Shown here piece by piece: positions 31,563 to 39,495 of a DNA stretch of 56,641 nucleotides. Positions within the stretch are counted from its first letter, which is position 1; every line of letters starts with the position of its first letter. Below the pieces are notes generated by a model that was given only the letters and a program-made list of their open reading frames with translations, ran no database searches and was not told where the DNA came from. Location: the NCBI GenBank assembly GCA_016223105.1, contig JACRPR010000061.1, positions 1 through 56,641 on the forward strand, in the 5' to 3' direction. The position numbers and the translations under genes are program-made. The DNA comes from Chloroflexota bacterium. GTDB taxonomy: Bacteria; Chloroflexota; Anaerolineae; UBA4142.

Positions 31563-33260
31563 TTAAACTCCCAATGCTTTCAACGCGATTTCAAAAATCG
31601 CGGTAGATTCTTTGGTCAGCGCGTAAATCGCGAAAAAGAGCGGCGCGAAAATCAGCGTGATGCCGAACGCGAAAATGGTCGTGCGCGATTCCGCGCGCAT
31701 CGCGCGCGCGCCGATCACGAGCGTGATCGCGCTCAACGCGATCACGCTCCCAAACGCGATCATCGCTTGCATCTCCATTCCTGGCGCGAGGATCGGCGCG
31801 CGGATCGGGCTTGACGCGCTGGCGATGATCGGTTGCACCAACGCCGCGCCCGCCGATGCCGCGCACAAGCCGAGCGAAAGAAGGATCATTGGACGCTGAC
31901 TAGCGCGGATGAACGCGAAGGTGTCATTCTGAGCGAAGCGAAGAATCTCCACGTCGCTGGTTGGGGATTGCTTCGCCGCTTCCTTCGACTCCACTTTGTT
32001 CCGCTCAGGACGGCTCGCAATGACAAGAAACAGCCACACGAAAAATAAACTGTTGAGCGATCCCAGGATCGCGTACACCCACCACTGCGCGTGATTCACC
32101 CACGCGGCGTAGTACGGCGAGAGCGCGATCCAGGTCGTCGCGACGATGACGATAGTCGCGAGATCGAACCGGCGTTTTGGCAAAATCTCCGCAACCAAAA
32201 ATGGAAACAGCATCACGTAATAATAGCCCATCACTTTTTTCGAGGTGAGAAAAAACGCGAGCGCGATGAGCGTCGCGGTGAGATACAGATTCCACTCGCG
32301 CCGCGCGGCGATGAACGCGATTACTCCGGCAACGAGCAGTGTTACGATGGTTTGGTAACGCAGTAAAAAGAAATCGCTCGTCAGCGCGTTCGGCGCGGCG
32401 CGCGTCATCCCCAACAACGCGACAATCCACGATTGCGTTTGCACCGGCACGTTCTCGACGTACGTCAGATTCATAAACGCGAAATCGTCGGAGTAGAGTA
32501 AAAAAGGTAAACAGATCGCGATGATGAACGCGGCGAAACTAAAACTTGAAGTAATCAAGTTGGATAGTTTGATCGTTGGATAGTTAGTTGGTTTACTCAC
32601 CCAACGAACAAACCAACTGACGAATATCGGTAGCGCGAACAGGATCGCGATTTGTTTGAACAGCACTGCGAATGCGAGCGCGATGCTCGGCAAAATAAAG
32701 TTGCGCGAATTTTCAAACCAATAGTACGCCAGCAAAACAAAGACGAGCCACTCGCTTTCGAAATGTCCTTGCACCGCCGTATCATAAAACGTGAGCGGAT
32801 TGAACAGCCAGATCAACGCGGCAACGCGCGCGGTCGCCTCATCTGATTTGCGCCGGACCATCGCGAATAAAATGATCGCGACGCCAATGTCCGCGAGAAT
32901 AGCCGGGACGCGCGCCCACGCGTAATCCGGCAAAACGCCGATCACATTTCCGATCATCAACGCGAGCGCGGTAACGAACGCGTGCAGTGGCGGGTACGCG
33001 TAAGGCCAATTCTGCGCCGCGCGCGATTGCGCGTACAAATCCCAGGGACTACCGTCGAGCAAATTTTGACCGGCGTGAATGAACGTAACGACATCCCAGG
33101 TTTGCGAAAAATACGCGTTGAGTGTCAGCGTAGCGGCAAGGATGATCGCGACATAGAGGAGTGAAATTGCAAGCAAAAATCCCGGAGTGGATTGCCAAAC
33201 GCGTGCGTGAATCGGCGCGGATGATTCGGAGGGCGTGCGTGAAAACGACATCGGCGGCAT
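31563..33260 (-). CDS. Membrane glycosyltransferase (GT-C, GT87-like)
   Basis: A 565-residue protein with about 11-13 helices. The first loop has the GT-C catalytic style motif, TWDVVTFIHAGQNLLDGSPW, and WPYAYPPLHAF. Internal PNYAWARVP and IWLFNPLTFYDTAVQGHFES resemble mannosyl- or glucosyltransferases using polyprenyl-phosphate sugars (GT87/ALG6-like). Two inserted repeat tracts stay in frame: residues about 413-447 (from 31921-32024) and about 218-235 (KPTNYPTIKLSNLITSS, from around 32555-32605). It leads the operon that continues with the GT2, flippase and DUF5995 genes. ATG 33258-33260; 31 bases before it another palindrome begins. Confidence 0.8.
   Translation of the reverse strand: MPPMSFSRTPSESSAPIHARVWQSTPGFLLAISLLYVAIILAATLTLNAYFSQTWDVVTFIHAGQNLLDGSPWDLYAQSRAAQNWPYAYPPLHAFVTALALMIGNVIGVLPDYAWARVPAILADIGVAIILFAMVRRKSDEATARVAALIWLFNPLTFYDTAVQGHFESEWLVFVLLAYYWFENSRNFILPSIALAFAVLFKQIAILFALPIFVSWFVRWVSKPTNYPTIKLSNLITSSFSFAAFIIAICLPFLLYSDDFAFMNLTYVENVPVQTQSWIVALLGMTRAAPNALTSDFFLLRYQTIVTLLVAGVIAFIAARREWNLYLTATLIALAFFLTSKKVMGYYYVMLFPFLVAEILPKRRFDLATIVIVATTWIALSPYYAAWVNHAQWWVYAILGSLNSLFFVWLFLVIASRPERNKVESKEAAKQSPTSDVEILRFAQNDTFAFIRASQRPMILLSLGLCAASAGAALVQPIIASASSPIRAPILAPGMEMQAMIAFGSVIALSAITLVIGARAMRAESRTTIFAFGITLIFAPLFFAIYALTKESTAIFEIALKALGV
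31921..32024. repeat. Palindromic repeat inserted in frame in the GT-C gene
   Basis: GTGTCATTCTGAGCGAAGCG and CGGCTCGCAATGACA form the ends; an internal GGATTGCTTCGCCG unit is shared with other copies. It encodes a 35-residue loop between predicted helices. Confidence 0.8.
32538..32608. repeat. GTTGGATAGTTTG-type repeat inside the GT-C gene
   Basis: The AT-rich stretch with TAATCAAGTTGGATAGTTTG, GTTGGATAGTTAGTTGG and later CCCAACGAACAAACCAAC differs from the surrounding GC-rich DNA. It encodes a loop (KPTNYPTIKLSNLITSS) and contains inverted GTTGG/CCAAC units. Confidence 0.55.
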
Positions 33261-33296
33261 TATAACAGATGATTGCGGATTTGGCTAAACCGTATA

Positions 33297-33331
33297 CCCT
33301 CCCCCGCGCGCGGGGGAGGGCAAGGTGGGGG
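33297..33331. repeat. CCCTCCCCCGCGCGCGGGGG palindrome
   Basis: A perfect GC palindrome followed by CAAGGTGGGG, between pfkA's end and the GT-C start. The same unit lies inside the gene at 1957. Confidence 0.75.
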
Positions 33332-33337
33332 CGGGTT

Positions 33338-34429
33338 TCAAAATGCTTCGGGCGGCAATTCTTCTTTCGTGGTTTTCGGTCGCATCTCGCCAAAATTCGC
33401 GCGGCGCGATGCCGTCGGAGTTGGAAGCGGCGTCGGGATCGTTTTCGCGCGACCAAACTCGAGCATATTTGCCATCGCGTACAGATCGAGATCAACTTTT
33501 TTGTGGCACGTCGCGACTTGGGCAAGATCGGTCAGTTGGGTTTTGTTGCCGACCAAGCCAACCATCACGCCGTAATTCCCCGCGTGCAAATTTTGCACCG
33601 CCGCAACCGCGAGTCGCGTCGCGAGCAAGCGTTCGTACGCGGTCGGGCGTCCGCCGCGTTGAATGTGTCCCAGGATCGTCATTCGCACCGTAAAGCCCAG
33701 CTCCTGTTCGCGCGCGTGCAAGTACTCGTAAATTTCTTGCGTGCTGGGACGATGCCCTTCGGCGACGACGATGATGCTGTGCGGTTTACCAAGCGTGTAC
33801 TGCGCCTGAATCCCTTCCAAAATTTGTGCGAGCGTCATCGGCGCTTCGGGAATCACGATCACTTCTGCGCCGCCCGCGATGCCGCTCATCAACGCGAGAT
33901 AACCGGAATCGCGCCCCATCGTTTCGATCAGGAACGCGCGTTTCAAACTCGATGCCGTGTCGCGAATTTTATCAATCGCATCGAGCACGGTGTTGAGCGC
34001 GGTGTCCACACCGAGTGTCATATCGGTAAAACACAAATCATTATCAATCGTGCTGGGAATTGTAACGATGGGAAAACCGTGGCGCGATAATTCGTACGCG
34101 CCCTGGTGTGTGCCGTTGCCGCCGATGATGACGAGTCCGTCAATCGCCGCCGCGTTCAAATTGTGAATCGCTTTGCGTTGACCGGTAATTGTTTTGAATT
34201 CTTCCGAACGCGCGCTCTGCAAAATCGTGCCGCCGCGACTGAGCAAGCCGCCAATGTCGCGCACGGTCAAACGTTTGAACGCGCTTTCCATCAGCCCTTG
34301 AAAGCCGCGCTCGACGCCCATCACTTCCAAGCCAAGCGACGATGCCATTCGCACGACCGCGCGCACGGCGGGGTTCATTCCCGGCGCGTCGCCGCCGCTC
34401 GTCATTACTCCGATTCTCTGGATTGTCAT
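33338..34429 (-). CDS. pfkA: 6-phosphofructokinase, ATP-type by motif
   Basis: A 363-residue phosphofructokinase. ATG 34427-34429 follows AAGGAAATAAAA. Motifs are the N-terminal GVMTSGGDAPGMN, GGNGTHQGAYELS, the catalytic STIDNDLCFTDMTLG, FLIETMGRDSGYLA and GHIQRGGRPTAYERLLATR. The residue after GGN is Gly, and the catalytic loop starts PS rather than PK, both as in ATP-dependent enzymes (PPi enzymes have GGDD and PKT). The usual Asp is Asn. The last 40 residues are an extra Pro/Thr-rich tail (TIPTPLPTPTASRR). Lies 650 bases downstream of a second, PPi-type enzyme with a YbaK gene between. Confidence 0.92.
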   Translation of the reverse strand: MTIQRIGVMTSGGDAPGMNPAVRAVVRMASSLGLEVMGVERGFQGLMESAFKRLTVRDIGGLLSRGGTILQSARSEEFKTITGQRKAIHNLNAAAIDGLVIIGGNGTHQGAYELSRHGFPIVTIPSTIDNDLCFTDMTLGVDTALNTVLDAIDKIRDTASSLKRAFLIETMGRDSGYLALMSGIAGGAEVIVIPEAPMTLAQILEGIQAQYTLGKPHSIIVVAEGHRPSTQEIYEYLHAREQELGFTVRMTILGHIQRGGRPTAYERLLATRLAVAAVQNLHAGNYGVMVGLVGNKTQLTDLAQVATCHKKVDLDLYAMANMLEFGRAKTIPTPLPTPTASRRANFGEMRPKTTKEELPPEAF

Positions 34430-34458
34430 TTTTATTTCCTTGCCATCTTTGCATTGAT

Positions 34459-34525
34459 GTCATTCCGAGCGAAGCGAGGAATCTCTGACGATGCGGGTGA
34501 GATTTCTCGCTTTGCTCGAAATGAC
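34459..34525. repeat. Palindromic repeat, GCGAGCGAAGCG family (intergenic)
   Basis: GTCATTCCGAGCGAAGCGAG and TTTCTCGCTTTGCTCGAAAT between pfkA and the YbaK gene. It is the intergenic counterpart of the copies found inside genes. Confidence 0.75.
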
Positions 34526-34534
34526 GGTGCTTGC

Positions 34535-35008
34535 TCATTTATCCGCGACCACGATGTCGGCGACGCGTCCCTGCGTGAGTTCCAATAATTTTTTGAATTC
34601 GATTTCAAACAGCGCGTTCGGCGCGCCCGCCGCCGCCCAGATTTTTTCAAACCGCGCGAGCGATTGATCCACGAGCGTGTCGAGCGGCGCGGGGTGCGCG
34701 ACCGGCGGCACGCCGCCAATCGCGAACGAGGTTTGCACGCGCACTTGCTCCGCGTTCGCGATGCGCGCGTCCGCCGCGCCCATCGCGCGCGCGATTTTTG
34801 CCGGGTCCGCGCGTTGATCGCCCGCGACCAGCGCAAGAATCGCGCGCTCGTCCGCGATGAACACGAGCGACTTGACGATACTGCCGAGCGCAGTGCCGAC
34901 CGCATCGGCGGCGAGTTGCGCGGTGCGCGTGCTCGCAGACAATTCTTTTACATCAATTGCCAAGCCGCGTTGCGCGAAAAAATCGCGCACGCGATCAATT
35001 GAACGCAT
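34535..35008 (-). CDS. YbaK/EbsC-type aminoacyl-tRNA deacylase
   Basis: A 157-residue single-domain editing enzyme. ATG 35006-35008 is chosen because GAGGAATT lies just before it. Family motifs are VKSLVFIADERAILALVAGDQRAD (the conserved Lys of the K-S-L pattern), the RIANAEQVR segment and SFAIGGVPPVAHPAPLDTLVDQ, the GxPPxG/H loop. Members hydrolyse mischarged Pro- or Cys-tRNA in trans. The gene sits between two phosphofructokinases on the same strand with short spacers filled by repeats. Substrate cannot be read from sequence. Confidence 0.88.
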   Translation of the reverse strand: MRSIDRVRDFFAQRGLAIDVKELSASTRTAQLAADAVGTALGSIVKSLVFIADERAILALVAGDQRADPAKIARAMGAADARIANAEQVRVQTSFAIGGVPPVAHPAPLDTLVDQSLARFEKIWAAAGAPNALFEIEFKKLLELTQGRVADIVVADK

Positions 35009-35023
35009 AATTCCTCGAAATAA

Positions 35024-35076
35024 GTTTGTAGTGCGCGCTTGAGCGCGCTGACGGCGATAAATCGCCAACTACAAAC
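35024..35076. repeat. Palindromic repeat with arms GTTTGTAGT
   Basis: GTTTGTAGT...ACTACAAAC frame two inner hairpins (GCGCGCTTGAGCGCGC and GGCGATAAATCGCC). It lies between the YbaK and PPi-type phosphofructokinase genes. Confidence 0.75.
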
Positions 35077-35078
35077 GC

Positions 35079-36281
35079 TCAGTCGCTCGTCATGATAAAC
35101 AACGGGCGCATTTCAAAACTTTCGTACTTGGGACGCAATCGCTCCGTGTGGTAATACTTGGCGACGTTCACGGTTTTCTTTGTGCTGGTTACCACATCGA
35201 GCGGCAAATTATCATAGCGTCCATTTTTCAACACGACGAGTCGTCCGTGAATGCCTTGCAAAATCAAATCGAGCGCGAGATTGCCGTACGCCATCGGCAC
35301 AATCGAATCAATCGCGTCGGGATCGCCGCCGCGCACGAGATAACCCAGGCGTTGATTCACAACGTTGATCGTTTTGCCGTTGTTGAATTGCGCGGAGCAA
35401 TCTTTCAAACGCGCGGAAACCAGATCGCCGATGCCGCCGAGTTTCGCGTGCCCGTACGCGTCGGTCGCCGCGCCTTCGACGATCAGCGCGCCGTCTTCCA
35501 TCGTCGCGCCTTCGGAAACCAGGACGACCGAATACTTGCTCGAATTTTTGTTGCGATCATTCGTCAGCAACGCGGCGAGTTGCTCCATCTTGAATTTGTA
35601 TTCGGGGATGACGCACCGATTCGCCGCGCCCGCCATTGTCGGTAACATCGCGGTAAATCCCGCGTAACGTCCAAACACTTCGACGACCAGATACCGTTCG
35701 TGTGAACCCGCGCTCGTGCGGAGGCGATTGACGAGTTCAATCGTGCGACTGACGCAGGTGCTAAAGCCGATGCAATAATCCGTGCCGGGCACATCATTGT
35801 CCATCGTTTTGGGAATCGCCAAAACCTTGATGCCCTTTTTGTACAACTTGACCGCGAAGCTTAACGTGTCGTCGCCGCCAATCGGAATCAAATAATCCAC
35901 GCCGAGATAATCCAGGTTCTTGAGCACCTCGTCGGTGAGATCATTTTTCTCCGCGCTGTACGTCGTTTGCAAATGGATCGGCACACTCGATTTCGCGACC
36001 GCGCTCGGATTTGTGCGCGAGGTGTGCAAAAATGTTCCGCCGGTTCTGCCGGCGCGATTGACGATCTCTTCGGTGAGGACTAGGAAATTTTCGCGGTTAT
36101 CCGCGTGTTGATCGCGTTGCAAACCGATTGCGCCTGCCCAGCCGCGCCGAATGCCGATCACTTGAAAACCTTCGCGCAACGCGCGCACTGTTACCGCGCG
36201 AATCGCCGGGTTGAGACCGGGCACATCGCCGCCGCCGGTCAAAATCGCGATCATACCTTTTTGTTTGTTAAAGTTGACCAT
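35079..36281 (-). CDS. pfp: Phosphofructokinase, diphosphate-type by motif
   Basis: A 400-residue phosphofructokinase. ATG 36279-36281 is used because CAAAGGAGAACCC lies before it. The donor-site motif is PIGGDDTLSFAVKLY, with Asp instead of Gly after GGD, and the catalytic loop is IPKTMDNDVPGTDYCIGF with Lys before T. Both are marks of pyrophosphate-dependent enzymes. Other motifs: LTGGGDVPGLN, VFGRYAGFTA and LGYLVRGGDPDAIDS. It is reversible in glycolysis and gluconeogenesis if PPi-dependent. The pairing with an ATP-type enzyme 650 bases away is unusual for one locus. Strand-matched with the YbaK and pfkA genes but separated by repeats. Confidence 0.9.
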   Translation of the reverse strand: MVNFNKQKGMIAILTGGGDVPGLNPAIRAVTVRALREGFQVIGIRRGWAGAIGLQRDQHADNRENFLVLTEEIVNRAGRTGGTFLHTSRTNPSAVAKSSVPIHLQTTYSAEKNDLTDEVLKNLDYLGVDYLIPIGGDDTLSFAVKLYKKGIKVLAIPKTMDNDVPGTDYCIGFSTCVSRTIELVNRLRTSAGSHERYLVVEVFGRYAGFTAMLPTMAGAANRCVIPEYKFKMEQLAALLTNDRNKNSSKYSVVLVSEGATMEDGALIVEGAATDAYGHAKLGGIGDLVSARLKDCSAQFNNGKTINVVNQRLGYLVRGGDPDAIDSIVPMAYGNLALDLILQGIHGRLVVLKNGRYDNLPLDVVTSTKKTVNVAKYYHTERLRPKYESFEMRPLFIMTSD

Positions 36282-36314
36282 CGGGTTCTCCTTTGGCAAC
36301 TGCCACGCGCACAT

Positions 36315-36353
36315 GTGGCGCGGCTTTTCAAGCCGCCGCAAAGCCCGCGCCAC
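36315..36353. repeat. Palindromic repeat, GTGGCGCGG family
   Basis: GTGGCGCGGCTT and AAAGCCCGCGCCAC; relative of 2908-2958, located upstream of the PPi-type phosphofructokinase gene. Confidence 0.7.
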
Positions 36354-36411
36354 AAATTTCAAAACACGTTCTCCACGATTATATACCGATGCAACGCGGT
36401 GTCAAAAAATT

Positions 36412-36440
36412 GTAGAGACGACCCGGCGGGTCGTCTCTAC
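36412..36440 (-). repeat. GTAGAGACGACCCGGCGGGT palindrome after metG
   Basis: Perfect inverted repeat (GTAGAGACGACCC / GGGTCGTCTCTAC) five bases past the metG stop. On the minus strand it is followed by AATTTTTTG, so it can serve as a terminator. Confidence 0.75.
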
Positions 36441-36444
36441 AAGA

Positions 36445-38122
36445 TTATCCGGGTTTCCCCAGTTTCGCTTTTTCCTCTTCCGCGATCTTGTCGTCGAATT
36501 TTTTGAACAACGCTTTCGGTTCGCGCAATGCTTGACCTGGTTTCAACTGCGACGGTTTCCATTCTTGCGAATGTTTACCAGGATGGTAAACGGCGGCGGT
36601 GTGACTACGCGTCGTCTCGTGGAACATTTCGATTTTCACTTCGCCGAGCAGATCGCCATCGTAACCGAGTTGCGCGTGTAGCGCGTTCGATGTGAACGGC
36701 AAGAACGGATAGAACAGCGTTTTCAAATTGTCAATCACGCGGAGCGCGACGTAGAGCGAAGTCGCCGCGCGCGCGCGCTCCACCTTGATCGTTTTCCAGG
36801 GTTCCGCGATTTGCAAGTACTGATTGCCCTCGCGCGCGAGTTCAATCGCGATGCCGATCGCTTCTTTGAAGCGCACGCGCTCGAGCGCGTCACCGACGCG
36901 CGCGAACGCGGCTTCCGATTTTTCGATCAGCGCGCGATCCGCGTCAGTGAGTTCGCCCGGCGTCGGGACGCGTTGATCGAAATTCTTGTACGTGAACGTG
37001 AGCACGCGATTTGCCAGGTTGCCCCAGTTCGCGATCAGTTCATCGTTGTTGCGGCGCACGTACTCTTTCCAGGTGAAATCCGTGTCCGCAAATTCCGGCA
37101 TATTCGCGGAAAGCAAAAAGCGTAGTGGATCGGGATCGTACGTTTTGAGATAATCGTTGATCCAGACCGCCCAATGTTCGCTCTTGCTGAACTTGCGTCC
37201 TTCGAGATTTAGAAACTCGTTGGCGGGCACATCGTACGGCAAAGGTAGATTCTCGTCATAGCCCAACAACATCGCGGGCCAAATGATCGTGTGAAACGGA
37301 ATATTGTCCTTGCCGACGAAATAGTACGTGCGGACATTTTCAGCGCGCGTCCACCACTCTTTCCATTTGTCCGGCGTGCCGCGGTTCTTTGCCCACTCGA
37401 CCGACGCGGAATAATATCCGATCACGGCTTCGAACCAAACATAGATGCGTTTGGAATCGAAACCTGGGATCGGCAGGGTGATGCCCCAATCGAGATCGCG
37501 CGTAATCGCGCGTCCGTGCAAACCGCTCTTGAGCCAATTTCGCACGAACGCGACGACATTCGGTTTCCAGTACGCGTCCTTGTCCGCGAGATAATCGAGC
37601 AGACGCTGGATCGATCAACTCGATCGCGTCCAACACGCGTCCGCAGTTGTCGCACTGATCGCCGCGCGCGCGCGGAAATTGGCAGTGCGGGCAGGTGCCG
37701 CTGATGTAACGGTCCGGCAAAAAGCGCGCATCGTCTTCGCAATACACTTGCTTCTCGGTCGCTTTGTAGATGAATTCCTTGTCGAGCAAGCGTTTGAAAA
37801 AATCCTGGGAGATCGCCCAGTGATTTTCGGTGTCAGTGTGCGTGAACAGATCGAACGTGATGCCGAGTTTTTGCCACGCTTCGAGAAAGAGCGCGTGCGA
37901 GCGTTCGAATACATCGCGCGCAGTAATGCCTTCTTCGTCCGCCGTCACCGTCACCGGCGTGCCGTGCGAATCGGAACCGGAAACGGCGAGCACATCGTTG
38001 CCGATCAAACGATGATAGCGCGCGAAAATATCCGCAGTGAGATACGCGCCCGCGATATGTCCCAAGTGCAACGGTCCGTTGGCGTAGGGCCACGCGACGG
38101 ACACGAGAATTTTTTTGGTCAT
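36445..38122 (-). pseudogene. metG: Methionyl-tRNA synthetase, broken by an internal deletion
   Basis: ATG 38120-38122 (after GGAGGTAACA) opens the N-terminal part: SVAWPYANGPLHLGHIAGAY contains the HLGH form of the HIGH signature, and a zinc knuckle CPHCQF..GDQCDNCG follows. Near 37608-37612 the frame is lost after VLDAIELIDP. It resumes one frame away at LLDYLADKDAYWKPNVV and continues with GRKFSKSEHWAVW (KMSKS) to the anticodon-binding domain, ending at 36445 with KFDDKIAEEEKAKLGKPG. Family members have about 25-30 more residues (the PRSKxxGxxPExRExxH segment) at the break. I infer a deletion of roughly 80 bases plus a frameshift. No second metG is in the window. Since the enzyme is essential, an assembly error or a second gene copy elsewhere must be considered. 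Confidence 0.8.
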
Positions 38123-38140
38123 TGTTACCTCCGAAGAGAA

Positions 38141-38209
38141 AAGGATGAAGGATGAGGGATGAAGGATGAAATCCGAAAAAGATTTTTCATCCTTCATCCT
38201 TCATCCTTG
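38141..38209. repeat. GGATGAAGGATGA palindrome upstream of metG
   Basis: AAGGATGAAGGATGAGGGAT and ATTTTTCATCCTTCATCCTT form a long imperfect hairpin between the leader terminator and the metG ribosome binding site. Confidence 0.75.
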
Positions 38210-38210
38210 A

Positions 38211-38316
38211 AAATAAAAACGCCGCTCGTGTTGGGGCAATCCGATAGGGTTGCCCAACTCGCGGCGTGGCGCACCGTGCACGCGCGGAAACCGCGCGCCC
38301 ACTCTTACGGTGCGCC
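38211..38316 (-). promoter_or_regulatory. Structured metG leader with terminator-like hairpin
   Basis: On the minus strand two hairpins follow each other. The first (38268-38316) has a 10-bp stem GGCGCACCGT/ACGGTGCGCC with an inner GCGCGCGGTTTCCGCGCG. The second (38220-38266) has arms CGCCGC..GTTGGGCAA and TTGCCCCAAC..GCGGCG and is followed by TTTTTATTTTC, a typical intrinsic terminator. Because it lies before metG, it should act as an attenuator unless another structure forms. Confidence 0.65.
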
Positions 38317-38358
38317 GCTCGGCATTGACATTCCGCGAATGAAAAATTGAATGAACAT
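38305..38358 (-). CDS. Candidate 17-residue leader peptide of metG (MFIQFFIRGMSMPSGAP)
   Basis: ATG 38356-38358 to TAA 38305-38307 encodes 17 residues. Met codons occur at positions 1, 10 and 12. The last three codons overlap the 5' arm of the first leader hairpin, the geometry expected of ribosome-mediated attenuation. A promoter lies about 20 bases upstream and GTTGAG, a weak ribosome site, precedes the ATG. Methionine-responsive control of metG is an inference. It may be a chance frame. Confidence 0.4.
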   Translation of the reverse strand: MFIQFFIRGMSMPSGAP

Positions 38359-38377
38359 TCTCAACTCCACGGCGCGC

Positions 38378-38405
38378 ATTGTAGCACAGGTTACGCGAAT
38401 TGCAA
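38378..38405 (-). promoter_or_regulatory. Promoter of the metG leader
   Basis: Minus-strand TTGCAA (38400-38405) and TACAAT (38378-38383), spacer 16 bases, about 20 bases before the leader ATG. Confidence 0.6.
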
Positions 38406-38458
38406 AATGGGAAAATTGAAACCGGCATAAATAGATTCTATTCACGGCTTGAATAATT

Positions 38459-39322
38459 TCACGCGCCCCACACACGCCGCGCATTCCCGCTCAAAATATT
38501 TTCCAACTCGCGCGGCGCGAGATCGAGCGCGCGAATCTCGTCGAGGAATGGCGCGAAACCAGGTTCGGCTTGGCGTTTGGGGTAGAGCAGTAACGGAAAG
38601 TCACTGCCGTACAAAATTTTTTCACTGCCGACGATTTGCAAAATCGTTTTGAAAATATCCGCGCGATACAACAACGGCGATGCCGCCGAATCGTAAAAAA
38701 CATTTTGCGCGACGCGCCGCACTTCGCGCATCAATTCGTAAAACGGAAAGCCGCCGCCCCAATGCGCGAGCACGACGCGCAAATTCGGAAACTGTTTGAT
38801 GAACGCGTACACCTCCGCGAGCGCGAGCGTGCCTTTGCCGGGATACGGATGCCCGACCGGTTCGTTCGTGTGCAAGAGCAGTGGAAAATTCGCGTCAGAC
38901 ATTGCGCGCGCGAGCGCGAGAAAATTCGCGTCGTCGAGCCGAAAGTTTTGCCCGTCCGCATTTAGTTCGCCGATGCCGCGCGCGCCGCCCGCGATGCAAC
39001 GATGCAATTCGCAAAGCGCGTCCGCACCCGCGTTCGGTTGCACCGTCGCGAGCGCGATGATGCGCGTCGGATATTGCCGCGCGATGTCCATCAACCACGA
39101 ATTTTGCTCGATGCAAATCCCATTGTCCTGCCAGCACCATCCGCAAACAACCGCGCGCTCAATCCCTGCCGCGTCCATCGCCGCGATCAATTCATCTGCG
39201 CCAACCATTCGCGCCACAACGCCGCGATACAACGCTCCGAAGAACGGATCGCGCGCGGCGTACTGATCGCGATGCGCGATCACATCGGGAGAAAAAATGT
39301 GGGTGTGCGAATCAATAATCAT
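38459..39322 (-). CDS. Amidohydrolase 2 family metal-dependent hydrolase
   Basis: A 287-residue TIM-barrel hydrolase of the Amidohydro_2 (PF04909) type. Metal-site motifs are IIDSHTHIFSPD at the N-terminus, LLLHTNEPVGHPYPG (His of strand 5), VVLAHWGGGFPFYEL (strand 6) and ILYGSDFPLL (Asp of strand 8). The family includes decarboxylases and lactonases such as those acting on aromatic acids. Substrate is not predictable. ATG 39320-39322 has no strong ribosome site. It stands alone between metG's leader and the EamA gene. Confidence 0.87.
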   Translation of the reverse strand: MIIDSHTHIFSPDVIAHRDQYAARDPFFGALYRGVVARMVGADELIAAMDAAGIERAVVCGWCWQDNGICIEQNSWLMDIARQYPTRIIALATVQPNAGADALCELHRCIAGGARGIGELNADGQNFRLDDANFLALARAMSDANFPLLLHTNEPVGHPYPGKGTLALAEVYAFIKQFPNLRVVLAHWGGGFPFYELMREVRRVAQNVFYDSAASPLLYRADIFKTILQIVGSEKILYGSDFPLLLYPKRQAEPGFAPFLDEIRALDLAPRELENILSGNARRVWGA

Positions 39323-39366
39323 TTGAATTTTGGAGACAGTAGCATAATGGGGGCGGATTCGGAATT

Positions 39367-39462
39367 TACCGCCGAGACGCCGAGAGCGCAGAGAGCGCGG
39401 AGAAATTCAAATTAAAAAAACTCTGCGCGCTCAGCGTGCTCCGCGCCTCTGCGGTAATTTTA
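39367..39462. repeat. GCCGAGACGCCGAGAGCGC palindrome
   Basis: ACCGCCGAGACGCCGAGAGC and TCCGCGCCTCTGCGGT fold back over a run of AAAAAAAC. It occupies most of the 170 bases between two minus-strand genes. Confidence 0.7.
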
Positions 39463-39495
39463 TGCGATCATCGATCACAATGCTTCACTCAAATT

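Noticed and set aside
29955..31814. A 619-residue frame on the plus strand.
   Set aside because: It runs antisense through three recognised minus-strand genes, with Arg/His-rich composition typical of GC-rich shadows.
36412..36440. Dedicated metG terminator.
   Set aside because: The perfect palindrome is a candidate terminator, but it looks like a dispersed element, so it is listed as a repeat rather than as a proven terminator.
38287..38303. T-box motif in the metG leader (AGAGTGGGCGCGCGG).
   Set aside because: Two core positions differ from the T-box consensus, and no stem I with a Met specifier or tRNA-pairing loop is visible in the short leader.
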